Below are positions 26,781 through 36,653 of a stretch of DNA of 64,000 bases, in pieces. Location of the stretch: contig NZ_JAAAKV010000018.1 of assembly GCF_009905725.1 (NCBI RefSeq), positions 1 to 64,000 of the forward strand, written 5' to 3'. Both the position numbers and the translations under genes were made by a program. The notes under the pieces were generated by a model that saw only the letters and a program-made list of their open reading frames with translations, searched no databases and was not told where the DNA came from. Within the stretch, counting starts at the first letter, position 1. Every line of letters begins with the position of its first letter. Source of the stretch: Emticicia sp. CRIBPO (GTDB lineage Bacteria > Bacteroidota > Bacteroidia > Cytophagales > Spirosomataceae).

Positions 26781-29700
26781 ATGCTGACTTTAAATGATTT
26801 GAGATCGATATTCAGGGCCACGCCGGCAGCGTCTGTTATTTTGTTGCCTGATTCACCTGATTTTAAGATTGTGGAGGTGAATGATAATTTCCTTTCGGTT
26901 TCCAGGGCAAGAAGAGAAGATATTTTAGGTAAACCGCTCTTTGATACATTTCCTGTGGCTCCTCTTGAATCCAACATTTTGTTCAGAGAAATGATCAGGT
27001 CTTCTTTCGATGAGCTGGTCAGGACAAAAAACGCTCAGAAGCTCCCCATTCAGCGGTACGATATCAAAAATGAGACGCAAACCGCTTACCTGGCCCGGTA
27101 CTGGAGAGCGGAGTCATCACCAGTTCTTAATGATCAGGGGGAAGTGGCCTACATAATATACTCTTCATCGGATGTTACCGACAAGATCATTTCAGAAACA
27201 CATTCCGACATCCTGATCAACAACACGGAAGAGTCGTTTATCCTCACCGACAAAGACCTCACGATCGTTTCCTTTAACAAGCAGTTTTCAATCACTTACC
27301 AGCAGTATTTCGGCGGAGAGATTGAAGTCGGAAAAAGTATCCTGAACTATGCCAAAGAGGGGCGGGCCCAGTTTATGGCAGATCTGTATCAGAAAATATT
27401 GGCCGGAGAGTCTGTAAATTATGATATTGAAATATCTCCTGAAGGGCTGCCGCCCAAACACTTCAGGCTTAATTATAAACCTGCACAGACCTCTGAAGGC
27501 GAGCTTTTCGGAGCTTTCGTCTCCATTATCGATGTAACGGAACAAAAGGAATCACAGAATAAACTGGAGGCCAATGAAAAGAGGTTCAGGGCCCTGGTCG
27601 AAAACGGAGAAGATGCGGTAGCTATACTCAGTGCGGCCGGGAAGCCGGTATATATTTCCCCATCCACGACAAAGATGCTGGGATTCTTCGAGGAAGAGCT
27701 CCTGACCAAAAACATCATCTCTTTTATTCATAATGATGATATTGAACTGGTAAATGAAATACTGACCAGGGCCATTGATCAGCATGGTGTTTCGCAGCCG
27801 GGTATTATTTTCAGGATGATCCATAAACACGGGGGCTGGCGATGGGTCGAATCTGTCTTTACCAACCTCATTCATGAGCCGACCATCCGGGGGATCATCG
27901 TTAATTTCAGGGATATAACCGAGAAAAGAGAAGCCGAACTGAAACTGATCAACAGCGAAAAAGTACTGAAAGAAGCACAGAGGATAGCCAGAATCGGCAA
28001 CTGGAAACTAACGCTGGCGAATCAGAAACTGGAATGGTCGGAAGAGGTTTATCATATCTTTGATCAGGAACCTGGGGAAGAATCACTTGATTATGAGACC
28101 TTTTTGAATTTTGTCCACCCCGACGACCAGAAGAGGGTCATTGAAGCTTATTCCAACTCGATCGTCGAAAAGACCGACTACAATATCAGTTACAGGATCT
28201 TGACCGGCTCAGGGAAGATCAAGTACGTGATAGAGGAATGCAAAACCTATCACGACAAAAAAGGCCATCCTGAATACTCCTACGGTACTGTGCAGGACAT
28301 TACTGAACAGACACTGGCCCACGAAAACGTCAGGAAAAGCCAGGCCATGCTTCAGAAAATACTTGACCGCTCACTGGATGTCATCTGTACTTTGGATTCA
28401 TTCGGACGCTATAAGCAGGTGAGTGCGGCCTCCCTCAGGCTTTGGGGCTATACTCCTGAGGAAATGATAGGGAGATCGTTTGTTAATTTTGTGTTTGAAG
28501 AAGATCACATAGCCACTACCAATGTAGGCGTCCAGGTCATCGGTGAAATAGAAAAAGTCAATTTTGAAAACAGGTATGTCGCAAAAGACGGGACTCACGT
28601 GCACATGGAATGGTCCATCCGCTGGGATGAAGCGGAAGGTTTGCTGTTTTGTGTAGGAAAGGATGTGACCGAAAGGAAAAAAATACAGGCTCTGATAGAG
28701 TCTGAAAGGCGTGAAAATGAAGCCCTTATTAACAGCACCGAAGATCTCGTCTGGAGCGTAAGTAAGGATTTAAGGATTTTGGCAGCCAATAATGCTTTTC
28801 TGAGGAGCTTGGAACGGTATTCAGGATTGAAATTTTCTATTGGCGATTATTTGGGGTCGGAAGAGGTTTTTGGGAAAGATTTCGTAGTCTTCTGGGAATC
28901 GCTTTACAACCGGGCACTGGCCGGAGAAAATTTCAAGTATGAAATGTTTTTTCCGAAATCCGAATTAATGGAAGAAGACGTCTGGTCTGAAATAAGGTTT
29001 AATCCCATTTACGGAGAGGGAGAAACTATTGGAATCGTCTGCTATGAAAGGAACATGACTGAAAGGAAACTGGCCGAAGAGAAAATCCGGATCAGTGAAG
29101 CAGAACTCGCCGAAGCCCAGAGGCTGGCTAAACTCGGAAGCTGGAATATGGACCGCCTTACAGGGAAAATCATCTGGTCGGGAGAACTCGACAATATTTT
29201 TGAGGTGGATAAAGAAATTTTTAAACTGGATTATGACTCCGTCTTGAGTCTTATAGAAGAAGGGGACAGGCAGAGGGTGAGTGAAATAATAGAAAAGGCA
29301 TTTTTAAATGGTGAGGATTTCAGAATGGAGTACCGGATTACTACCCCGAAAGGAAACGGAAAGAACATCCAGGTAGTGGGTTATGTAAATAAAGATGAAA
29401 ATGGAGAAGTAACCCGTCTTTATGGTACCGCACAGGATGTTACAGAGACCATTCAGACCAAAATCGCTCTCATCGAAAGTAACATCCGTTATGAATATGT
29501 GTCAAAAGCCACATTTGATGCGATCTGGGATTGGGATTTGAAAAAAGACCACATTTTCTGGGGTGAAAACTTTGAAAAAATATTCGGACATCCTCTTCAA
29601 ACGCTGAAACAAAGCAGCGAATCCTGGACAGATCACATCCATCCCGATGACTATAAGCGGGTGAAAGAGAAAATCTTTGAACACATTAACGGTACAAAAA

Positions 29701-31337
29701 ACAATTGGGACGATAAATACAGGTTCAAAAAAGCCAACGGTGACTATGCTTACGTGATTGACAGGGGAGTAGTAATACGTGACTCAAAAGGCAAGGGCAT
29801 CAGGATGATCGGGGCCATGCAGGACGTCACCATACAGAAGGAAAGAGAGGAACACCTGAATCTGCTGGAGTCGGTGATTACTAACGCTGATGATGCGGTG
29901 CTGATCACAGAAGCCGAGCCTTTTGATGAACCCGGACCAAGGATAATCTATGTGAATGAGGCTTTTACGAGAATGACAGGCTACACCGCAGAAGAAGTCA
30001 TCGGCAAAACCCCGAGGATATTGCAGGGGCCGAAGTCTGATCGGGGTGAATTGCAAAGACTCGGCAGGGCCCTCAGGAAATGGCAACCCTGTGAAATAGA
30101 AACCATCAATTATAAAAAGAACGGAGAAGAGTTCTGGATCAGTTTTTCTGTGACCCCTGTAGCGGATGAAACCGGGTGGTTTACCCACTGGATTGCGATA
30201 GAAAGGGACGTTACAGAAAGAAAAAAACAGGAAAACGAAATCGCGGAAGCCAATAAAAAAATCGAGAACATTCTCGAAAGTATCCAGGACGGTTTTTATT
30301 CCGTTGACAACCAGTGGATCGTCACCTACTGGAATAAAGAACTGGAGCGATTGTCGGGAATAGCACGGGAAAATATCGTCGGGAAAAACCTCTGGGACAT
30401 CTTACCTGAAAAGGAGAAGGAAAAGATCTATCCTGTTTACCAAAGGGCCCTGGAAAGTAGCGAGGCGATAAGTTTTGAAGAATATTTCGATGCCTGGGGT
30501 GGATGGTCCGAAATCAGTATCTATCCATCTGAAAATGGTCTTACTATTTACTTTAAGAATATTTCGGAAAGAAAAGATGCCGAGCAGAAACTAAACGAAC
30601 TGCATGGAGAGTTAAAGAAAAATGTAAAAGCACTGGCCATTTCCAACGCCGAGCTTGAACAGTTTGCTTATGTAGCTTCTCATGACCTTCAGGAGCCCCT
30701 CAGGATGGTCTCAGGGTTTCTGACACAGTTAGAGAAAAAATACGAGGGTGTACTTGACGAAAAGGGGAAAAAATACATTTTTTTTGCAGTTGACGGAGCC
30801 AAAAGGATGAGGCAGATCATTCTTGACCTCCTTGAGTTTTCCCGGATCGGACGGGGACACCAGGAAACCGAAGACATCGACACGGTGGAGCTTGTGGAAG
30901 AGATACTGTTGCTTAACCAGAAGATCATTACTGAAAAGCAGGCTAAAATCAGGTGGACGGGCCTGCCGGTGATTCACGGATCAAGGACCACCATCCGGCA
31001 GGTTTTTCAAAACCTGATTCTTAATGGTCTGAAATACCAGAAGGCCAAAGTGAAACCGGAGATTGAGATCAAAGCATCAGAAGATGAAACCCACTGGCAA
31101 TTTTCCATAGCTGACAATGGCATAGGGATTGCCCCTGAGTATTTTGAAAAGATTTTTGTCATTTTCCAAAGGCTGCATAACAGGGAAGAGTACTCCGGAA
31201 CGGGCATGGGCTTAGCCATTTGTAAGAAGATTGTGGAAAATCACAAAGGCAGGATATGGGTAGAATCAAAGGAGTCTGAGGGCAGTACTTTTTATTTCAC
31301 CATCAGGAAAGGGCTGAAAGGCAACCTGGGAGAATAA
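26781..31337 (+). CDS. Soluble sensor histidine kinase with about ten PAS domains
   Basis: A 1518-residue kinase counted from ATG 26781; an in-frame TTG at 26775 is possible but less likely. About ten PAS modules run in series (new ones begin near residues 5, 135, 260, 395, 525, 645, 770, 890, 1020 and 1150); several are PAS_3-like with HPDD or WSEE turns, and the ninth has a LOV-like GKTPRILQGPKSDR segment without the flavin-binding cysteine. The kinase core has ASHDLQEPLR with His1301, an N-box LILNGLKYQK, ADNGIGI and GTGMGLAICKKI. No transmembrane segment or receiver is present, so it senses cytoplasmic cues and must signal to separate regulators, perhaps those encoded just downstream. Confidence 0.92.
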   Translation: MLTLNDLRSIFRATPAASVILLPDSPDFKIVEVNDNFLSVSRARREDILGKPLFDTFPVAPLESNILFREMIRSSFDELVRTKNAQKLPIQRYDIKNETQTAYLARYWRAESSPVLNDQGEVAYIIYSSSDVTDKIISETHSDILINNTEESFILTDKDLTIVSFNKQFSITYQQYFGGEIEVGKSILNYAKEGRAQFMADLYQKILAGESVNYDIEISPEGLPPKHFRLNYKPAQTSEGELFGAFVSIIDVTEQKESQNKLEANEKRFRALVENGEDAVAILSAAGKPVYISPSTTKMLGFFEEELLTKNIISFIHNDDIELVNEILTRAIDQHGVSQPGIIFRMIHKHGGWRWVESVFTNLIHEPTIRGIIVNFRDITEKREAELKLINSEKVLKEAQRIARIGNWKLTLANQKLEWSEEVYHIFDQEPGEESLDYETFLNFVHPDDQKRVIEAYSNSIVEKTDYNISYRILTGSGKIKYVIEECKTYHDKKGHPEYSYGTVQDITEQTLAHENVRKSQAMLQKILDRSLDVICTLDSFGRYKQVSAASLRLWGYTPEEMIGRSFVNFVFEEDHIATTNVGVQVIGEIEKVNFENRYVAKDGTHVHMEWSIRWDEAEGLLFCVGKDVTERKKIQALIESERRENEALINSTEDLVWSVSKDLRILAANNAFLRSLERYSGLKFSIGDYLGSEEVFGKDFVVFWESLYNRALAGENFKYEMFFPKSELMEEDVWSEIRFNPIYGEGETIGIVCYERNMTERKLAEEKIRISEAELAEAQRLAKLGSWNMDRLTGKIIWSGELDNIFEVDKEIFKLDYDSVLSLIEEGDRQRVSEIIEKAFLNGEDFRMEYRITTPKGNGKNIQVVGYVNKDENGEVTRLYGTAQDVTETIQTKIALIESNIRYEYVSKATFDAIWDWDLKKDHIFWGENFEKIFGHPLQTLKQSSESWTDHIHPDDYKRVKEKIFEHINGTKNNWDDKYRFKKANGDYAYVIDRGVVIRDSKGKGIRMIGAMQDVTIQKEREEHLNLLESVITNADDAVLITEAEPFDEPGPRIIYVNEAFTRMTGYTAEEVIGKTPRILQGPKSDRGELQRLGRALRKWQPCEIETINYKKNGEEFWISFSVTPVADETGWFTHWIAIERDVTERKKQENEIAEANKKIENILESIQDGFYSVDNQWIVTYWNKELERLSGIARENIVGKNLWDILPEKEKEKIYPVYQRALESSEAISFEEYFDAWGGWSEISIYPSENGLTIYFKNISERKDAEQKLNELHGELKKNVKALAISNAELEQFAYVASHDLQEPLRMVSGFLTQLEKKYEGVLDEKGKKYIFFAVDGAKRMRQIILDLLEFSRIGRGHQETEDIDTVELVEEILLLNQKIITEKQAKIRWTGLPVIHGSRTTIRQVFQNLILNGLKYQKAKVKPEIEIKASEDETHWQFSIADNGIGIAPEYFEKIFVIFQRLHNREEYSGTGMGLAICKKIVENHKGRIWVESKESEGSTFYFTIRKGLKGNLGE

Positions 31338-31805
31338 CAGATTTCTGTATTTCTTTACCGTTATTTATATATAAACTTATTATAATGTACGATTTGTCTG
31401 TTTAAATACCTGGAATTTTTAGTGTTATTTAAATTAATAATAGTAATTTGTGGTGATCGTGTGAGATTTAATTATCATTCTGCATAATTTAACAATATAA
31501 AATCTCTGAATATCCTGATTCAGAGATTGACATTTCCACTAAAATAAATCAGAAAACCGCCGTTTTCGTATATAAGATTCTTCATTATAGCTGTTACGTT
31601 CCATAAAAGAATTGCGATTTGGCACGCTTTAATAAATAAATGATTTTTTGGCTGTTCGGAGAGGCTTTATTTGATTTGTTGGCATAGGAATTGTCGCTGA
31701 TTTAGTCATTGCGTGCGACAAAATGATTTCGGGATGCCAGAATGTAAGGTGGCTTTCAGCAGTAATAAGATAGTTTGTGGAATCCCAAATCAACATAATA
31801 AAAAA
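31338..31805. other. Intergenic region with a hairpin
   Basis: AT-rich, about 470 bp, without a recognisable gene. The inverted repeat AATCTCTGAAT / ATTCAGAGATT at 31501-31528 has an 11-bp perfect stem and a 6-nt loop, but no T-tract follows it, so it may be an RNA processing or regulatory element rather than a terminator. Confidence 0.6.
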
Positions 31806-32243
31806 ATGCAGTCATTAGATATTCTTTTGATCGAAGATAATGAGGGAGATATCCTTCTGACCACCGAGGCTCTTGATGAAGCGGGTTTCATTAAAGACAT
31901 TGTGGTCATCAAAGACGGGGAGGAAGCCATCAGGTACCTTGGTTCCAGGGCGGTTTCCAGAAAAGCCGGTTTTCCTGATCTGATCCTGCTTGATGTCAAT
32001 CTTCCGAAAAAAAACGGTCATGAGGTACTGAAGTTTATCAAAGCAAACAAATGGCTCAGACACATTCCCGTTATCATGTTTTCGACTTCAAGTGCAGACA
32101 AAGACGTATTTGATTCCTATGATAATTTTGCCAATTGTTATATTACGAAACCGACGGATATTGAAGATTTTCAGGGAGTAATAGAAAGTATAGAACATTT
32201 TTGGATGCAAGTGGCGAGGCTACCTAATAAAACGGAATTTTAA
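31806..32243 (+). CDS. Single-domain response regulator, Rcp1-like
   Basis: A stand-alone receiver of 145 residues with no output domain. ILLIEDNEGD supplies the acidic pocket, LILLDVNLPKKNG the phospho-acceptor aspartate, FSTSS the Thr/Ser switch and YITKPTD the lysine. This is the Rcp1-like subfamily that partners phytochrome-type kinases. The frame is open to 31713, but ATG 31806 puts the first beta strand at the usual place, so that start was chosen. First gene of a four-gene signalling operon; the next gene starts one base after its stop. Confidence 0.88.
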   Translation: MQSLDILLIEDNEGDILLTTEALDEAGFIKDIVVIKDGEEAIRYLGSRAVSRKAGFPDLILLDVNLPKKNGHEVLKFIKANKWLRHIPVIMFSTSSADKDVFDSYDNFANCYITKPTDIEDFQGVIESIEHFWMQVARLPNKTEF

Positions 32244-32244
32244 T

Positions 32245-33225
32245 GTGGAAAACAGGAAATACCATGTGCTGGTGATAGAAGATAATCCCGGGGATTTTCT
32301 GCTTATTCAGGATTTTCTTGAGGAAGAGTTTGGAGAGGTGCACATCAGTCGTGCTGAATGCTTTAAATCAGCCAGGGCCTTGTTTCATCAGATCAGCGGA
32401 CTGGATATTATTCTGCTTGACCTGTCCCTTCCCGACAGCTCAGGTGAGACGCTGGTCAATGATGTACTCAAACTTGCAGGGACTGTGCCGCTGATTGTTT
32501 TAACAGGGTTTGCCGACAAGGAATTCAGTGTGAAATCACTATCTATGGGAGTTTCAGATTATCTCCTTAAAGACGAACTCACTTCTTCTTCCTTATTCAA
32601 AAGTGTTCTTTACAGCATTGAGCGTAAAGCCATCAGCAATAAGCTTGAACACTCGGAACAACGCTACAAGGATATTTTCAGGTTAAGCCCCCAGCCCATG
32701 TTTTTGTGCGAGAAGGGCTCTGAAAAACTGTTGAGTGTCAACGAAGCCGCTCTCAGGAAATATGGATTCAGTCTTGGCGAGTTTCTGTCGATGAGATTAA
32801 AAGACCTTGAAACAGATGATTTTTCTTCTGAAATCGTTGATTCGGAATACAAAGGGGTGTCAGGGCATAAAACTAAGGGCGGAGAAACTATCTTTGTGGA
32901 AGTACAGAGCAATTCCGTCTTTTTTGATGAGGAGGAAGCTGTGCTTATTATTGCGAGCGATATTACAGACCGCATGAATTATATCAATAAAATAGAACAA
33001 CAAAACAGAAAGCTGTCGGATATCGCCTGGATACAATCTCATATTCTGAGGGCCCCTTTGGTCAGGATGATGGGATTGATCGAAATGATGGAAGAAGAAT
33101 ATAAAATCGAAGATGATCAGAAAGATATTATACTCAATCTGAAAAGTTCATGTCATGAACTCGACGGAATCATCAGGGATATTTTAAAGAAGGCAGACCG
33201 GATAAAAACGTCACAAAATATATGA
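32245..33225 (+). CDS. REC-PAS protein with a histidine-kinase dimerisation core but no ATPase domain
   Basis: A 326-residue hybrid. Residues about 5-125 form a receiver (VIEDNPGD, LLDLSLPD, LTGF, LLKDE: the lysine is kept). A PAS domain follows (about 135-245) and then a dimerisation-type helix pair with WIQSHILRAPLVRMMG (His266). The protein ends where a HATPase domain should begin: no N-box or G-boxes. It can therefore not autophosphorylate and may act as a phosphotransfer relay or a scaffold. The start is GTG at 32245. It overlaps the next gene by 4 bp (ATGA). Confidence 0.85.
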   Translation: MENRKYHVLVIEDNPGDFLLIQDFLEEEFGEVHISRAECFKSARALFHQISGLDIILLDLSLPDSSGETLVNDVLKLAGTVPLIVLTGFADKEFSVKSLSMGVSDYLLKDELTSSSLFKSVLYSIERKAISNKLEHSEQRYKDIFRLSPQPMFLCEKGSEKLLSVNEAALRKYGFSLGEFLSMRLKDLETDDFSSEIVDSEYKGVSGHKTKGGETIFVEVQSNSVFFDEEEAVLIIASDITDRMNYINKIEQQNRKLSDIAWIQSHILRAPLVRMMGLIEMMEEEYKIEDDQKDIILNLKSSCHELDGIIRDILKKADRIKTSQNI

Positions 33226-33620
33226 ATAAGGAATTGCTTTTGGTGGACGATGACGAGATGATGCTGTTCTTACACGAAAGAATAGTAAAAAAATGCAACA
33301 TTTCGGCACCGATCCGCTCGTTCAGGAACGGTAAGGAAGTCCTTGACTACCTGCTTGAAGACGGTGGCGAGGGTAACATCTACCTCATTCTCCTGGACAT
33401 CAATATGCCGGTGATGAGTGGCTGGGATTTTATGGAAGAACTGAATAAACAAAAGTCGAAAAACAGGATATTGGTTGTGATCATCAGTTCTTCACTCGAT
33501 ATAGAAGACCTGGAGAGGTCACAGCAATACGCACAGGTGATAGATTATCTTGAAAAGCCTATTAAATCTGAATTAATGCTGAGGCTGATGAAACATGAAA
33601 AACTCCGTGATTTTATTTGA
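33222..33620 (+). CDS. Single-domain response regulator
   Basis: A 132-residue receiver. LLVDDDEMM provides the acidic pocket, LILLDINMPVMSGWDF the phospho-acceptor aspartate, and VIISSS and YLEKPI the Ser/Thr and Lys switch residues. There is no output domain. The start codon overlaps the stop of the REC-PAS gene (ATGA), so the two are probably coupled and may work as relay partners. Confidence 0.9.
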   Translation: MNKELLLVDDDEMMLFLHERIVKKCNISAPIRSFRNGKEVLDYLLEDGGEGNIYLILLDINMPVMSGWDFMEELNKQKSKNRILVVIISSSLDIEDLERSQQYAQVIDYLEKPIKSELMLRLMKHEKLRDFI

Positions 33621-33662
33621 GAACTGGCTCTGTTAATGTCTGATAATAAAGACGAGTGAGAA

Positions 33663-35894
33663 ATGGCAGATAAAAAAGAAGGCTTGCGGATATTGATTGT
33701 GGAAGACAATCCCGGAGATTACACCCTGATTTGTGATTTCCTGATGGAGAAATTAAAAAATCCATTGATTTTCCATGCACAAACCTTAGCCGGAGCTGCA
33801 GAACTCACCGATACTTCCAGCCCTTTGGACGTCATCCTGCTTGACCTCTCCCTATCCGATTCCTGCGGGGAAAACCTGGTAAAAGAAATCATCCGTTTGG
33901 GCAATGGCTCACCTGTTATTGTGTTCACAGGGCATACCGACCAGGATTTTGGCATCAGAACGCTCGCCTGGGGTGTATCCGATTATCTGTTGAAGGACGA
34001 ACTGACCGCAGCACAGTTAGAGAAAAGCATCGCTTACAGCATCGAACGAAACCGCATTTATTCCAGACTGGAAGAATCGGAGCAGAAGTACAGGAATCTT
34101 TTTGAGCTCAGTCCCGTACCCATGTGGGTGTTTGACCCCCTCAGTTATCGTTTTCTGAGGGTCAATCAGGCCGCCCGTGACCATTATGGTTATACAGAAG
34201 AAGAGTTTTTGTCCATGAGCATTATGGACATCCGCCCTGCGGAAGACATAGACCTGATCAAAAGGAAACTGGAGATCATTCATTCTTCACGGCCCGGTGA
34301 TAAGGTAGACCGTTTCTTCCGGCATCTGAAAAAGAACGGAGACCTCATTATTGTTGAAATCAACAGCATTTATATTGAATTTGAAGGAAAGCGGGCACGG
34401 CTTGTGCTGGCTAATGACATCACAGAGAAAGTGGAGGCACAGGAAGCCTTGAAAGAAAGTGAGAGGAAGTTCAGGCTGCTGGTGGAGAACGGGGTGGACA
34501 GGATTGCTATTTTTGACCAGGACGCCAATTACCTTTTTAAATATCCTGCCAATTCCCCTTCATTATTAAGTAATACTCAGAAGGCCTCCGATAATCTGTT
34601 TGACTATGTCCACCCTGAAGACAAAGACAAGGTCAGCAACCAGTTCAGCAAAATTTTTTCCGGGCTTACGGTCAACATTTTTCCCTACCGGTTTAAAGAG
34701 CAGGGAAGCGAGTGGATATGGGTGGAAACCACACTTACCAACAGGATAGAGGATCCTTCCATTAAAGGCATTGTAGGCAACTCCCGGGACGTCAGCGAGC
34801 GGAAAAGGGCTGAAATGCAGATGCAGGAAAGCCAGGAGAACCTTCATCAGATACTTCAGGCCCTGGAAGAGGTGGTCTGGGCGGCTAATATTGAAGACCG
34901 CAAACTGCTTTTCGTCAGCAATTCCCTCAATAAGGTCTTTGGGATCCAGGCCAATGAACTCAACAGGAACATCGACATCTGGAAGACGCTCATTCACCCC
35001 GATGACAAGGCCAAAAGCCTCAAAATAGATGAAGATCTTATCAATTACGGGAAATCGCAGGGCGTCTACAGGATCATTGACAGTGCCGGCAATATTAAAT
35101 GGATTGAAAATACGTCAAAAATCATCAAAGGGTACGGAAATAAGCCTTCGATGATCATCGGTAGTTTTATTAATGTGACGGAAAAAGTGCTGGCAGAGCA
35201 GGAAGCCATGAAAGCCAGGGAAGAAGCAGGCGTGGCCATCCGCTCAGTGGCTGAACTTGAACTGAGGACCCTGCAGCTGCAGATGAACCCTCATTTTATT
35301 TTCAATGCCCTCAATTCCATCCAGAGCTATGTGATGTCCAAGGATTTGTACCAGGCCAATACCTACCTCACCAAGTTTGCCCAGCTGATCCGGCTTTTCC
35401 TCGACTCTTCCAGGAATAAATACATTTCTATCCGCGAAGAAATCCGGTTGTTATCGCTCTATATTGATATGGAGAAGCTGAGGTTTGACCAGAAGTTTGA
35501 TTATGAGATCAAAACAGATGCTGATGTAGACAAGTTCTGGGAAATCCCGACAATGATTCTGCAACCTTTTGTTGAAAATGCCATCAACCACGGGCTCAGG
35601 TACAAAAAAAGCAAAGGGAAACTGCTGATTCATTTTTACTGTGATTCATCCAGCCTTCTCTGTAGTATTGAAGACGACGGGGTAGGACGCGATAACGCTA
35701 AAAAGATACAGTCGCTCAACAAGAAAGGCTATCAGTCACAAGGTTTGAAAATCACCACTGAACGGCTCATTACCTACAGCGAAATCAGCCATATGAATAT
35801 CGAGTTTTCTATAGACGATAAAACGGATATTGTAAATGGTGCAGAAGACGTAGGTACCAGGGTTTTGATCAGATTCCCGGTTGACCTGGTGTGA
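33663..35894 (+). CDS. REC-PAS-PAS-PAS hybrid with LytS/YehU-type kinase domain
   Basis: A 743-residue soluble hybrid kinase. Receiver at about residues 7-125 (IVEDNPGD, ILLDLSLSD, FTGHTD, LLKDE), three PAS domains (about 140-255, 270-380, 395-515), and a LytS-type core with QLQMNPHFIFNALNSIQSY (His544) followed by an ATP-binding domain with LQPFVENAINHGLRY and EDDGVGRDNA. Kinases of this class usually pair with LytTR regulators; none is encoded nearby. The receiver closely resembles that of the REC-PAS gene two genes upstream, suggesting duplication. Last gene of the operon. Confidence 0.9.
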   Translation: MADKKEGLRILIVEDNPGDYTLICDFLMEKLKNPLIFHAQTLAGAAELTDTSSPLDVILLDLSLSDSCGENLVKEIIRLGNGSPVIVFTGHTDQDFGIRTLAWGVSDYLLKDELTAAQLEKSIAYSIERNRIYSRLEESEQKYRNLFELSPVPMWVFDPLSYRFLRVNQAARDHYGYTEEEFLSMSIMDIRPAEDIDLIKRKLEIIHSSRPGDKVDRFFRHLKKNGDLIIVEINSIYIEFEGKRARLVLANDITEKVEAQEALKESERKFRLLVENGVDRIAIFDQDANYLFKYPANSPSLLSNTQKASDNLFDYVHPEDKDKVSNQFSKIFSGLTVNIFPYRFKEQGSEWIWVETTLTNRIEDPSIKGIVGNSRDVSERKRAEMQMQESQENLHQILQALEEVVWAANIEDRKLLFVSNSLNKVFGIQANELNRNIDIWKTLIHPDDKAKSLKIDEDLINYGKSQGVYRIIDSAGNIKWIENTSKIIKGYGNKPSMIIGSFINVTEKVLAEQEAMKAREEAGVAIRSVAELELRTLQLQMNPHFIFNALNSIQSYVMSKDLYQANTYLTKFAQLIRLFLDSSRNKYISIREEIRLLSLYIDMEKLRFDQKFDYEIKTDADVDKFWEIPTMILQPFVENAINHGLRYKKSKGKLLIHFYCDSSSLLCSIEDDGVGRDNAKKIQSLNKKGYQSQGLKITTERLITYSEISHMNIEFSIDDKTDIVNGAEDVGTRVLIRFPVDLV

Positions 35895-36653
35895 TTTTAC
35901 CCGCAAAGTGGCATGGGCGATTTCCTTTACTTTTCAGACTCCAAAACCCCTTATTTCTCCTTCTTTTTTAATCCTTATTTCTGCGGTTTTGTGTTACAGA
36001 CTATCCTTATTGTTTCTTTTTTTTGAAATTTTCAGACATACTCACAATCTGGCATGCCACGTGATCCGGAATTTCTGAAATTTTATTTCTGCTTTTTGAG
36101 ATTTCCGAAGGTTTTGGCCTCGGATTTTGCATTTTTTTCCGGCGTTTTCCATAGTCCAATTTTGAACCAGAGTATACTGGTCCAGAAAAATATTTTTAGA
36201 ATGTACCCGTTTAATAAGTTTTTGAATTTTGCTACCGTTTTTTTGGTTTGGCATCTGCTTTTCTGAATATTTGAATACTCCAATTTATTTTTTCTGCGTA
36301 TATGCGTATAACACAAAAAGTTTTCATATATTTGACTAATATTAATATACGCAATATTTATCGTAACTTATTGAAAGTTAATATACGACTAACCTTATCG
36401 TATATTAATAATTTGTGTAACCTCTGAAATGACTGCCGGTTTTGTGCAATTTTAGCTCCTGATTATTTCTTCGTTTTGTCCTAGTTTTTGGTCGTTTTAT
36501 GGCCAAAACCTTCGTTTTTTGTGGTATATTATTTGTTTTTCATTGATTGTCGTGCCAGAAAGCCAGACTGATTGACCGCTTCAGTATCGTGTTTTTGAAA
36601 CCAATGGCCGGGCTTTTTTCTAATAAAAAATCAAATGTCTAACTAAATTAATT
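35895..36653. other. AT-rich intergenic region
   Basis: A 759-bp gap without a convincing gene; short ORFs on both strands overlap each other and have no recognisable features. The stretch 36296-36408 contains clustered TATACG repeats annotated separately, and a TATATTTG sequence (36327-36334) fits the -7 consensus. Confidence 0.6.
36296..36408. promoter_or_regulatory. Cluster of TTAATATACG repeats
   Basis: TTAATATACG occurs at 36342-36351 and 36378-36387 and inverted (CGTATATTAA) at 36399-36408; the last two form a perfect 10-bp inverted repeat with an 11-bp spacer. GCGTATATGCGTATA at 36296-36310 is related. Such an array looks like a set of regulator sites in front of the secreted protein gene at 36654. 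Confidence 0.45.

Noticed and set aside
36042-36316. Overlapping 60-77 codon ORFs in the AT-rich gap
   Set aside because: They overlap on opposite strands, have biased composition and no family or promoter support.
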